Positions 15,473 to 23,527 of a stretch of DNA of 64,000 nucleotides are shown here, one piece after another. The notes beneath the pieces were generated by a model that was not told the DNA's origin, did not search any database, and was given only the letters and a program-made list of their open reading frames with translations. Origin of the DNA: Streptomyces sp. L2 (GTDB taxonomy: Bacteria > Actinomycetota > Actinomycetes > Streptomycetales > Streptomycetaceae); contig NZ_QBDT01000001.1 of NCBI RefSeq assembly GCF_004124325.1, positions 372,001 to 436,000 of the forward strand, read 5' to 3'. The position numbers and the translations under genes were made by a program. How positions within the stretch are numbered: the first letter of the stretch is position 1; the number at the start of each line of letters is the position of its first letter.

Positions 15473-15790
15473 ATGGAGGCAGGACCATGCGAGCTGCGCG
15501 AGGAATCCGGCCTTGAGGCGGAAGGTCTGCGCTGTGCGCTCGTCCTCGATGTGAAGGACAGCGACACGGGCCGCTTCAGAATCGAGATCTTCCTTTTCCC
15601 CATGGGCCGGGTCCGAGGAGAACTCCAGACGCGTGAGGACGGACGCGAGCCGGTGTTCGTGCCGATGGCCGAGCTGTCCCACCTGCGACTCACTCCGCAC
15701 ATCGCCGCCACGCTGTCGGACATCCGACGCCTGCACGCGCGCGATCTCGACGACGACACGCCCGAGACCACCGCCGTCTATGGGCTGTAG
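15473..15790 (+). pseudogene. Nudix hydrolase, 5'-truncated fragment
   Basis: The frame begins inside a Nudix box: CELREESGLEAEGL carries the REExxEE core, but the upstream glycine-glutamate half and the N-terminal strands are missing. The rest is a good Nudix C-terminal half (VLDVKDSDTGRFRIEIFLF, VPMAELSHLRLTPHIAATL). No ribosome binding site supports the ATG at 15473. It is the second Nudix remnant in the window and not the missing part of the first, since both contain the box. Confidence 0.6.
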
Positions 15791-16397
15791 AAGGCACGTG
15801 GGGCCGTCTGTGCCGGCCTCACGCCGCTCTGCACCAGGACGTATGGCTTCACGCGTGGGCGGACACCGTGACGCCTGTGCCCTCGCGAGGGGCGGGTATG
15901 ATCCGGCCGGCCCGGCTTTCCTGGCATGGTCGGCGATCGATTGTGCTTTCCGTGCAGGGATGGCCGAGATGCCTGTCGGGACTCTCCGCGGGCACACTTG
16001 AAGTGCGCTCCCCGACCGCGCCGGTGATGGGGCTCACCGCAACCGCGGCACTACGCCGCTGACGGTCCCTGGTCCAACGACGTGACCAGGAGGAACCGTG
16101 CCCGCGACGGCCTGTCTGCCACCGCAGTGGCTTCCTTGCCCCCGCAGCCGTGATCACGTGGTCGCGGTGTGCTGCGCCACCCCGGCCGAATGCTCATGCA
16201 CCAGTGTGCACAGGGTCCCAGCCCGCTGCGCCCGAACCGTCGCCATGCGTCCAAGCTGCTGGACGGCCGCCTCCAGGCGGGCCTGTCCGCGCGCGGTAGA
16301 GCCGACGGCTACGACGAGGTCGCTGACGCGTCAGGGCCCTCGCCCGCCCCCGACCAGAACACCGCGAGCCGCGGGACGCCATCACCAGGAGGAGACT
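15791..16397. other. long intergenic stretch without recognisable gene
   Basis: About 600 nt between the Nudix fragment and the pyrophosphatase. Open frames here are short or are non-coding shadows with random-looking arginine and proline content. I see no palindromic box of either type found elsewhere in the window. Confidence 0.5.
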
Positions 16398-16898
16398 GTG
16401 GAGTTCGAAGTGATCGTGGAGATTCCCCAGGGATCCCGCAACAAGTACGAGATGGACCCCGAGCTGCACCGCATCCGGCTGGACCGCCTGCTGTTCACCT
16501 CCACCAAGTACCCAGCCGACTACGGCTACATCGAGCACACCCTCGGCCGCGACGGTGACCCTCTCGACGCCCTTGTGATCGTCGGCGAACCAACGTTCCC
16601 CGGCTGCACCATCGAGTGCCGTGCCGTGGGTATGTTCGTCATGAAGGACGAACACGGCCCCGACGAGAAGATCCTGTGCGTCCCGGCCCACGACCCGCGC
16701 TACGCGCACGTGCAGGACATCAAGGACCTCCCTGCCTTCGATCGGCTGGAGATCACGCACTTCTTCGAGATCTACAAGGACCTCGAACCCGGCAAGAGCG
16801 TCGAAGGCTCGCACTGGGAAGGCCGGGAACAGGCGTACACAGAGATCGAAGCCTCCCGCGCCCGCACTCGCCACACGACGGCCAATCCCCACGGATGA
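16398..16898 (+). CDS. ppa: inorganic pyrophosphatase, family I
   Basis: A 166-residue soluble enzyme hydrolysing pyrophosphate to phosphate. GTG at 16398 follows GGAGGAG and fits the family N-terminus EFEVIVEIPQGSRNKYEMD. Active-site landmarks are YPADYGYIEHTLGRDGDPLD and the later HDPRYAHVQDIKDLP. Length is normal for actinobacterial family I enzymes. It is followed 62 nt later by an enolase gene. The housekeeping copy is probably elsewhere, so this may be an accessory isozyme. Confidence 0.93.
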   Translation: MEFEVIVEIPQGSRNKYEMDPELHRIRLDRLLFTSTKYPADYGYIEHTLGRDGDPLDALVIVGEPTFPGCTIECRAVGMFVMKDEHGPDEKILCVPAHDPRYAHVQDIKDLPAFDRLEITHFFEIYKDLEPGKSVEGSHWEGREQAYTEIEASRARTRHTTANPHG

Positions 16899-16960
16899 CG
16901 CGGCCGCACACCAGAACCCGCCCCCCGGGCACATTGTCTTTCGCCACAGATCGGAAGCTC

Positions 16961-18244
16961 ATGTCCCTTCAGATCACGAATGTCCACGCCGTCGAGATCC
17001 TCGACTCCCGCGCCCGTCCCACCCTTGCCGTCACCGTCACCACCGCGGACGGCACCGCCGTCCGCGCGGGCGTTCCCTCCGGCGCGTCCACAGGCACCCG
17101 CGAGGCCGTGGAACTCCGAGACGGCGACCAGGCCCGCTACAACGGACAGGGCGTGCGCGATGCCGTCGAGCACGTCAACGCCGAAATCGCCCAGGCCCTG
17201 ACCGGCCGGATGTTCGCGTCCGCCGCCGAGGTCGATCGCGCCCTCATCGACCTGGACGGTACGGAGACGAAGTCCCGGCTCGGCGCCAACGCCATCGTCG
17301 GCGTGTCCATCGCCGCCGTGCGTGCCGAAGCCGCGCTGGCCGGGCTGGAGTTGTGGCAGCATCTCGCTCAGGTCACCGGCACGACACCGCGGCTGCCCGT
17401 GCCGCACTTCAACGTGGTCAACGGGGGCGCGCACGCCGCTGACAACCTCGACTTCCAGGAGTTCATGCTCGCCCCGATCGGCGCCCCCAGCCTGCCCGAC
17501 GCCGTCCGCGCCGGAGCCGAGGTCTACTCGAGGATCAAGGCCCGCCTGACCGCTGACGGCCACGCCACAGGCCTGGGGGACGAGGGCGGCTTCGCCCCCG
17601 CCATCGACCATCCCGAGGACGTCCTGCAACTCCTCGTCGACGCCATCACCGACGCCGGCTATACGCCTGGCCGGGACGGCATCGCGATTGCCCTGGACCC
17701 CGCCGCCAGCGGGTTTCACCATCAGACCGACGGCCGCTATCACGTGGCTGACGAGACCCTGACCAGTGACCAGCTCATCGACCGCTACGAGGCGATCATC
17801 GACCGATTTCCGGTCTGGTCGATCGAGGACGGTCTGGCCGAGGACGACTGGGACGGCTGGATCCGTCTGACCCAACGCCTCGGCGACCATGTGCAATTGA
17901 TGGGCGACGACAATTTCGTCACCAATCCGGCGATCATCACCGACGCGATCAGCAAGAAGATCGGCAACTCGGCCTTGATCAAGGTGAACCAGATCGGCAC
18001 CGTCACCGAGACCCTGGAGGCGATGCGGATCTGCCGCGGGGCCGGCTACACGCAGATGATCTCGCACCGCTCCGGCGAGACCGAGGACGCTTTCATCGCC
18101 GACCTCGTCGTGGGCACCGGCAGTGGTCAGATCAAGTCCGGCGCCCCGGCCCGCGGCGAACGCGTCGCCAAATACAACCGGCTGATGGCCATCGCGGACG
18201 CGGACGCCTCCCTCCCCTTTGGCCTCGCCACTGGTGGCCAGTGA
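16961..18244 (+). CDS. eno: enolase (phosphopyruvate hydratase)
   Basis: A 427-residue enzyme interconverting 2-phosphoglycerate and phosphoenolpyruvate. Key residues are in place: GLGDEGGFAP with E208 and LIKVNQIGT with K341, the same numbering as the E. coli catalytic pair. SIEDGLAEDDWDGW and MISHRSGETEDAFIADLV are also present. The sequence looks like the divergent second enolase often found in Streptomyces. Next to pyrophosphatase and upstream of phosphoketolase it suggests a low-energy glycolytic set. No clear promoter box was found. Confidence 0.93.
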   Translation: MSLQITNVHAVEILDSRARPTLAVTVTTADGTAVRAGVPSGASTGTREAVELRDGDQARYNGQGVRDAVEHVNAEIAQALTGRMFASAAEVDRALIDLDGTETKSRLGANAIVGVSIAAVRAEAALAGLELWQHLAQVTGTTPRLPVPHFNVVNGGAHAADNLDFQEFMLAPIGAPSLPDAVRAGAEVYSRIKARLTADGHATGLGDEGGFAPAIDHPEDVLQLLVDAITDAGYTPGRDGIAIALDPAASGFHHQTDGRYHVADETLTSDQLIDRYEAIIDRFPVWSIEDGLAEDDWDGWIRLTQRLGDHVQLMGDDNFVTNPAIITDAISKKIGNSALIKVNQIGTVTETLEAMRICRGAGYTQMISHRSGETEDAFIADLVVGTGSGQIKSGAPARGERVAKYNRLMAIADADASLPFGLATGGQ

Positions 18245-18542
18245 CCGGTAGGACGGTCGGCACAGCTCAGGCGCTGCTGGGGGACGATCCCGATGTGCCG
18301 GACGGCGCCAGGTTCGCTGGCACTGGAACGCGCACGGGACATCGGCCGCGCCTGACCACCTGGAAAGACACGCAGGTCACTTCTCCACGACCCCCGCCGC
18401 GCAGACCGATCGGTTCTCGAAGCAACAGGTGACAGCGGTGGGCGGGCGGTTCCTAGGTGACCTTCCCGGAAGGTATTCTCTCGCGGCGACGAGGATCGAC
18501 TCCAGCGACCATCGGACCATCGGAAACCTGAACGAGATCTCC

Positions 18543-19061
18543 ATGACCACACCTCGCTTCGAGTACCTATGCCGTCCCTTCGCCCAGGGCCTGCTCGACA
18601 AAGCCCGCGCACTCGCCGAGCTCGACCTCAACCAGCACCAGCGGGCCCGGCTCCGTGAGTCCGTCTCCGTCGACGTGCGCAAACTCTGCGACCTGCTCGT
18701 CCCCGACGCCCGGCTGCCCGAGGTGAGCACCGCGGCAGCCGAGTCGGCCGCGGGGCTCGGAGTCGATCTGCGCCGCGAAACCTGGCATTCCCAGCCGAAG
18801 TTCGATCCCGGGCGGGCAAGGTTCCACTACGAGCACATGAACCCGGTCGGAGAGATCGTGTCCCGCTTGGGTGCAGTGGAGTGCGCGGGTGATGTCGTGG
18901 CCCTGATCTCCGAGAGCTTGCGTCTGGCGTGGATCACCAAGGAGGAGGACCGCCGGCTCACGGCGCTCGGATTCCGTCAGCGGCGACCTGACCCCGCGGC
19001 TGCCTATGCCCGGGCCGGAATCACGTTGCTGCCGACCACGCCGACCCCTGGCTCGATCTGA
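18543..19061 (+). CDS. hypothetical protein, 172 residues
   Basis: ATG at 18543 is chosen because the conserved-looking sequence starts TTPRFEYLCRPFAQGLLDKA. The protein is mostly helical and soluble, with FDPGRARFHYEHMNPVGEIV in the centre and LRLAWITKEEDRRL near the end. I do not recognise the family. The ribosome binding site is weak. It is convergent with the phosphoketolase gene. The 298 nt upstream, after the enolase, show no gene. Confidence 0.55.
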   Translation: MTTPRFEYLCRPFAQGLLDKARALAELDLNQHQRARLRESVSVDVRKLCDLLVPDARLPEVSTAAAESAAGLGVDLRRETWHSQPKFDPGRARFHYEHMNPVGEIVSRLGAVECAGDVVALISESLRLAWITKEEDRRLTALGFRQRRPDPAAAYARAGITLLPTTPTPGSI

Positions 19062-19181
19062 CAAGGCTCCGGCGATGTCCATCAGCGGCTGACCTCGAAG
19101 TCGGCCACGACGAGCAGCGCGCGCTGATGGGCTATGGCGCGGTCGGGGCGCCGGTATCCTGAGGCGTGAGTGAGCGGTGCC

Positions 19182-19211
19182 GCGCCGCGCGCCCTCGGGC
19201 ACGCGCGGCGC
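19182..19211 (-). terminator. hairpin terminator after phosphoketolase
   Basis: A perfect 10-bp stem, GCGCCGCGCG/CGCGCGGCGC, with a 10-nt loop about 95 nt beyond the phosphoketolase stop and between two convergent genes. It may be bidirectional. Confidence 0.6.
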
Positions 19212-19305
19212 GCGGTCGCCGCCTGCCCCGTACTGGCGCTCCGCCTGGACCGGACGCCGGGCCGGCGGCCGACACGGCGGACGTGAGCACTCCGGCCGTG
19301 GCCGT

Positions 19306-21690
19306 TCAGCCGTCCCAGGTCCAGTCCGCGACCTCGGGCAGGTCCATGCCGTGCTCGCGGATCCAGACGTGGTGGCGCTGCCGGGCGTCCTGCATGTGCT
19401 GGCGTACGTTCGCCGCGCGTACCGCGAGGCCGGGGACGCGGTCGATGACGTCCATGACGAGGCGGTAGCGGTCGAGGTCGTTGCGGACCACCATGTCGAA
19501 CGGCGTGGTCGTGGTGCCGATCTCCTTGTAGCCGCGTACGTGCAGGTTCGGGTGGCCCGCGCGGCGGTAGGCCAAGCGGTGGATCAGCCACGGGTAGCCG
19601 TGGTAGGCGAAGATCACCGGCTTGTCGGGGGTGAACAGGCCGTCGTACTCGAAGTCGGTCATGCCGTGCGGGTGTTCCTCGGCGGGGAGCAGCCGGGCGA
19701 TGTCGACGACGTTCACGATCCGCACGGCCAGGCCGGGCAGGTGCCGGCGCAGCAGCTGGGCGGCGGCGAGCACCTCCTGGGTGGGCACGTCGCCGGCACA
19801 GGCCAGCACCACGTCCGGTTCGCGGGTGCCGTCCTCGGTGCCGGCCCAGTCCCAGACGCCGGCGCCGCGCGCGCAGTGCACCGCCGCCTCCTCCATGGAG
19901 AGCCAGTCGAAGCAGGGCTGCTTGCCTGCGACGATCACGTTGACGTAGTCCTTGCTGCGCAGGGCGTGATCGGCGACGGACAGCAGCGTGTTGGCGTCCG
20001 GCGGGAAGTACACGCGGACCGCTTCGGGGCTCTTGTTGAGGATGTGGTCGACGAAGCCGGGGTCCTGGTGGGAGAAGCCGTTGTGGTCCTGGCGCCACAC
20101 GTGCGAGGTCAGCAGGTAGTTGAGGGAGGCGATGGGGGCACGCCAGGGCAGCCGGCGGGTGGTGCGCAGCCACTTGATGTGCTGGTTGACCATCGAGTCG
20201 ACGATGTGCACGAACGCCTCGTAGCAGGAGAACAGTCCGTGCCGGCCGGTGAGGAGGTAGCCCTCCAGCCAGCCCTGGCAGGTGTGTTCGGAGAGGATCT
20301 CCATCACCCGGCCGTGCCGGTCGAGGTGTTCGTCGACGTCGAGCGTCCGCGCCTGCCAGGCCTTGCCGCTGACCGCGTAGACCGCCTGGAGGCGGTTGGA
20401 GGCGGTCTCGTCGGGGCCGACGAGGCGGAAGTCGCGGCGGCCGGTGGTGGCGTGCATGACGTTTTGGAGCAGGTCGCCGAGCACTCGGGTGGGTTCGTGC
20501 AGGGTCGCGCCGTGCTTGCCGACCTCGACGGCGTACTTCTCCAGGGGCGGCAGGGGCAGCTCGCGTAGCAGCAGGCCGCCGTTGGCGTGCGGGTTGGCGC
20601 CGAGGCGGCGCTTGCCCTCGGGGACGCAGGCGAGCACCCCGGCGCGTGGGGCGCCGTGTTCGTCGAACAGTTCCTCCGGGCGGTAGGAGCGCATCCACCG
20701 CTCCAGTTGCCGCAGATGTTCGGGGTTGTCGCGGACTGCGGACAGCGGTACCTGGTGGGAGCGCCAGGTGCCCTCCACGGGCAGGCCGTCGACCTCGGCG
20801 GGGCCGGTCCAGCCCTTGGGGGTGCGCAGCACGATCACGGGCCAGTGCGGTCGTTCCGGGACGCCGTCCTCGCGGGCGCTGCTCTGGATGGCCGTGATGC
20901 GTTCCAGTGCGTCGTCCATCGCGGCGGCCATGGCGCGGTGGACGGCCATGGGGTCGTCGCCGGTGACGTGGAGGGGGGCGTGGCCGTAGCCCCGCAGCAG
21001 TTCGTCGAGTTCGTGCTCGGGCAGGCGGGCGAGCACGGTCGGGTTGGCGATCTTGTAGCCGTTGAGGTGCAGGATCGGCAGGACGGCGCCGTCGTGGACG
21101 GGGTCGAGGAACTTGTTGGAGTGCCAGGACGCGGCCAGTGGGCCGGTCTCGGCCTCGCCGTCGCCGATCACGCAAGCCACGAGCAGGTTCGGGTTGTCGA
21201 GGGCGGCGCCGTAGGCGTGGGAGAGCGCGTAGCCGAGTTCGCCGCCCTCGTGGATGGAGCCGGGGGTCTCCGGTGCGACGTGGCTGGGCACGCCGCCGGG
21301 GAAGGAGAACTGCCGGAACAGCCGCGTCATGCCGGCCGCGTCGCGTGTGACGTCGGGGGAGATCTCGGTGTACGAGCCCTCCAGCCAGGAGTTGGCCAGC
21401 ACCGCCGGGCCGCCGTGCCCGGGTCCCCAGATGCACAGGGCGTCCAGGTCGCGGGCCTTGATCACGCGGTTGAGGTGAGTGTGCACCAGGTTCAGGCCGG
21501 GCGAGGTGCCCCAGTGGCCGAGCAGCCGGGGTTTGACGTGCTCGGGCCGCAGGGGTTCGGTGAGCAGGGGGTTGGCCATGAGGTAGATCTGGCCGACGGC
21601 CAGGTAGTTCGCGGCACGCCAGTGGGCGTCCAGCGACCTCAGCTCGTCCATCTCCAGTGTGCCGGGCATCTGCTGCGTGTCGACGGACAT
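19306..21690 (-). CDS. xfp: phosphoketolase (xylulose-5-P/fructose-6-P)
   Basis: A 794-residue thiamine-diphosphate enzyme that splits xylulose 5-phosphate or fructose 6-phosphate with phosphate to acetyl phosphate. The ATG at 21690 follows GAAAGGA and begins [16 protein letters not shown]. Family signatures are [28 protein letters not shown], the ThDP motif [19 protein letters not shown], and FSCYEAF with SHQDPGF downstream. Length is normal. A divergent copy of the island palindrome lies 90 nt upstream (21781-21794). A scrap of a second phosphoketolase is present at 53.56 kb. Confidence 0.95.
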   Translation of the reverse strand: MSVDTQQMPGTLEMDELRSLDAHWRAANYLAVGQIYLMANPLLTEPLRPEHVKPRLLGHWGTSPGLNLVHTHLNRVIKARDLDALCIWGPGHGGPAVLANSWLEGSYTEISPDVTRDAAGMTRLFRQFSFPGGVPSHVAPETPGSIHEGGELGYALSHAYGAALDNPNLLVACVIGDGEAETGPLAASWHSNKFLDPVHDGAVLPILHLNGYKIANPTVLARLPEHELDELLRGYGHAPLHVTGDDPMAVHRAMAAAMDDALERITAIQSSAREDGVPERPHWPVIVLRTPKGWTGPAEVDGLPVEGTWRSHQVPLSAVRDNPEHLRQLERWMRSYRPEELFDEHGAPRAGVLACVPEGKRRLGANPHANGGLLLRELPLPPLEKYAVEVGKHGATLHEPTRVLGDLLQNVMHATTGRRDFRLVGPDETASNRLQAVYAVSGKAWQARTLDVDEHLDRHGRVMEILSEHTCQGWLEGYLLTGRHGLFSCYEAFVHIVDSMVNQHIKWLRTTRRLPWRAPIASLNYLLTSHVWRQDHNGFSHQDPGFVDHILNKSPEAVRVYFPPDANTLLSVADHALRSKDYVNVIVAGKQPCFDWLSMEEAAVHCARGAGVWDWAGTEDGTREPDVVLACAGDVPTQEVLAAAQLLRRHLPGLAVRIVNVVDIARLLPAEEHPHGMTDFEYDGLFTPDKPVIFAYHGYPWLIHRLAYRRAGHPNLHVRGYKEIGTTTTPFDMVVRNDLDRYRLVMDVIDRVPGLAVRAANVRQHMQDARQRHHVWIREHGMDLPEVADWTWDG

Positions 21691-21780
21691 CGGGATCCTT
21701 TCGAGTCGGAGCAGGGGTCCGGGTTCCGGGTGTGCCGGTCTGCACGCCCCACCTTCTGCCGTCGCGCCGGGTACCCGACA

Positions 21781-21794
21781 GGGCCGTTCGGGCC
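21781..21794 (-). promoter_or_regulatory. imperfect OsdR/DosR-like box (GGGCC-N4-GGgCC)
   Basis: One mismatch to GGGCC-N4-GGCCC, 90 nt upstream of the phosphoketolase start, at the same distance as in the island promoters. No gene was recognised between 21691 and 21964. Confidence 0.4.
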
Positions 21795-21964
21795 ACACCT
21801 GCCAAGAAGAACCGAACGGAGCATCCGGCCCGGTTCACATTCCGGAGCCGGGACCGGCCGACGATGTCGCCGTCCTCGCCAAGTACGGCGGCGGAGCTGC
21901 GGCCCTGGCGTACCACCGGCGGATGCTCCTGCCCGGTCCGTTCGACGACTGAGTCTCTTGCCGG

Positions 21965-22255
21965 TCAGTGCCGGCCGATCCGAGGAGCGTCACCGCCGGT
22001 TTCATCCAGGACGGCCAGACCGCGGCGGTACTCCTTCTCGCCGATCTCGCCCCGTGCGTATCGTTCGGCGAGCAGTTGCCGGGGGGCGCGCACGTCGGGC
22101 GGGGTGGCGGCCGGCTCGCTGCCACCTCGCGGCCTGGTCCAGGCGCGGTGGAGGAGGGAGCACAGGGTGCCGATCAGCGCCAAGAAGACGATCAGACCGA
22201 CCGACATCCCGAACCAGTCCCAGACACCCAGGTCGTGGTCGTACCAGAACATCAC
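21965..22255 (-). CDS. small membrane protein with SHOCT domain
   Basis: A 96-residue protein. GTG at 22253-22255 or the adjacent ATG follows AAGGAGGTG. One transmembrane helix (SVGLIVFLALIGTLCSLL) comes after a short exposed N-terminus. The C-terminal SHOCT motif, QLLAERYARGEIGEKEYRRG, is thought to mediate oligomerisation. The function is unknown. A weak GGGCC-N4-GGGCC element lies at 22373-22386. Confidence 0.75.
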   Translation of the reverse strand: MMFWYDHDLGVWDWFGMSVGLIVFLALIGTLCSLLHRAWTRPRGGSEPAATPPDVRAPRQLLAERYARGEIGEKEYRRGLAVLDETGGDAPRIGRH

Positions 22256-22480
22256 GGTGACGCACCTCCTTCAGAGGGTCGACGGCATGGTCCGCGGACG
22301 GCATCCGAATCCTCCGCTCCCCACCCTCGTCCGGGCTTCGGGTCACGTCATGAGCCGGTGAGCCCTGGGGCAGGGCCGGACGGGCCCGCCGTCCGCGCGG
22401 CAGCGCCGGAGAAGAGGCCGCTGGATCGGATGGCTGTCTCTCACGGCCCTCCGCGTCGAGCACGCCAGGCCCCGCCGCGT

Positions 22481-22999
22481 TCACAGCGGAGTGTCGCCCT
22501 GCCCGAGTATCTGGTCGCCGATGCTCCGGGCCCAGGCGTCGACCGCCGGCCAGTCACGGTAGTCGCCGTAGCGCAGTCCCATGGCCTGGAACTTCATCCG
22601 CCCAGCCCTGGACAGGTGGTCGGGCTCGATGACACCCGAGAACAGCTGATGACCACGTGGACGCAGTGCGTCGGCCAGTTCCCCGATCACATGTCGTTCC
22701 TCCTTCCCGGCCAGCGCTTTCCACGGGCCCCGCAAGGCCGCCGGCATCCCCACGCTGAAGAGCCACACACCGCGCTCGTTCAGCAGTTGTGCGTGACGGT
22801 GCGCGAACGTCAGTGCTTCGGGAAGCCATGCCATGTCGTGAACGGCGCTGCCCACCACGAACGCGTCGTACTCGTCAGGATGGTCCACGCCGCCGACGGA
22901 CCGCGCCTCGGCTCGAAAGCCCCGCTCTTCCAAACAGTCCGTGATGCGTTCAGCGATGGACCGGGTCGACCCCGCGACGCCGGCGTACGCGACGAGCAC
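22481..22999 (-). CDS. flavodoxin-domain protein
   Basis: A 172-residue protein if started at GTG 22997-22999, where the flavodoxin fold begins LVAYAGVAGSTRSIAERITD (the FMN phosphate loop). VVGSAVHDMAWLPEALTF and GVWLFSVGMPAALRGPW are typical of the menaquinone-dependent protoporphyrinogen oxidase/flavodoxin family. The frame stays open upstream into a DUF302 remnant starting at ATG 23224, so a 247-residue fusion is possible. A second flavodoxin of this type occurs at 51.6 kb. The electron partner is unknown. Confidence 0.75.
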   Translation of the reverse strand: MLVAYAGVAGSTRSIAERITDCLEERGFRAEARSVGGVDHPDEYDAFVVGSAVHDMAWLPEALTFAHRHAQLLNERGVWLFSVGMPAALRGPWKALAGKEERHVIGELADALRPRGHQLFSGVIEPDHLSRAGRMKFQAMGLRYGDYRDWPAVDAWARSIGDQILGQGDTPL

Positions 23000-23103
23000 A
23001 CGGAAGGCGGCGTGTCCTTCAGAGGGGTCCGGGACCGTGTTCACTGCGCCAGTGTCCCCGGCGGCCACGCTGATCGCACCCGGCGTCGGCGGCCGACGCG
23101 GCG

Positions 23104-23224
23104 CAGGCAGGAGCAGGCCGATGCTGCGGTCGGCCTCCAAAGCCTGGTGGGCCGGCGGCGGGATGCAGGCGCCGAGGATCAGGTAGCCCTCCATGTCCGG
23201 GCCGAGCTCGGCCCCCCTCGGCAT
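23104..23224 (-). pseudogene. DUF302 fragment joined in frame to the flavodoxin
   Basis: From ATG 23222-23224 the frame reads ELGPDMEGYLILGACIPPPA then HQALEADRSIGLLLP. This is the central part of a DUF302 protein, nearly identical to the copy at 53.7 kb. Both the first half and the last 45 residues of DUF302 are missing, and the frame runs on into the flavodoxin. The leader upstream also resembles that of the 54-kb copy. Either a deletion remnant or a new fusion protein. Confidence 0.6.
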
Positions 23225-23291
23225 CGTGCAATCGGGCGTCTCCTGACCGTAGGGATCACCCCAGGGGTGTGCCTGGTGCAGTGAACGCCGA

Positions 23292-23307
23292 ATCCCCCGG
23301 GGGGTAT
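23292..23307 (-). promoter_or_regulatory. CstR/CsoR-type operator-like palindrome
   Basis: ATACCCCCCGGGGGAT on the minus strand, 68 nt before the DUF302-fragment ATG. It matches the operators at 54143, 54181 and 57086 in the persulfide module, suggesting control of this distant gene by the same repressor. Confidence 0.6.
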
Positions 23308-23431
23308 CAGGTTTTGAGGGGACTGGGCATCCATGCCACCGTCCCGCCCACGGTGGTCTGGGTACACCCAGCACTCCGCCGCGGTCTTACGGGCCTCGGC
23401 CTGATCGCGGTTCTCGCACCGGCGTCGGGGA

Positions 23432-23445
23432 GGGCCACTCGGCCC
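23432..23445 (+). promoter_or_regulatory. OsdR/DosR-like box GGGCC-ACTC-GGCCC
   Basis: Perfect inverted repeat, 82 nt before the GNAT-acyl-CoA synthetase start. Same element and spacing as in the other island promoters. Confidence 0.6.
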
Positions 23446-23527
23446 ACCCGATGCCCCGTCAGCCCCTGTTTCTCCTGGAACCCCGCACCGGACGCTGGAA
23501 ACAGGCCCTCCGGAGGGAGATCTCGTC

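Noticed and set aside
22373..22386. OsdR-like box upstream of the SHOCT protein
   Set aside because: The second half is GGGCC instead of GGCCC and the distance of about 118 nt is outside the usual range; only mentioned, not annotated.
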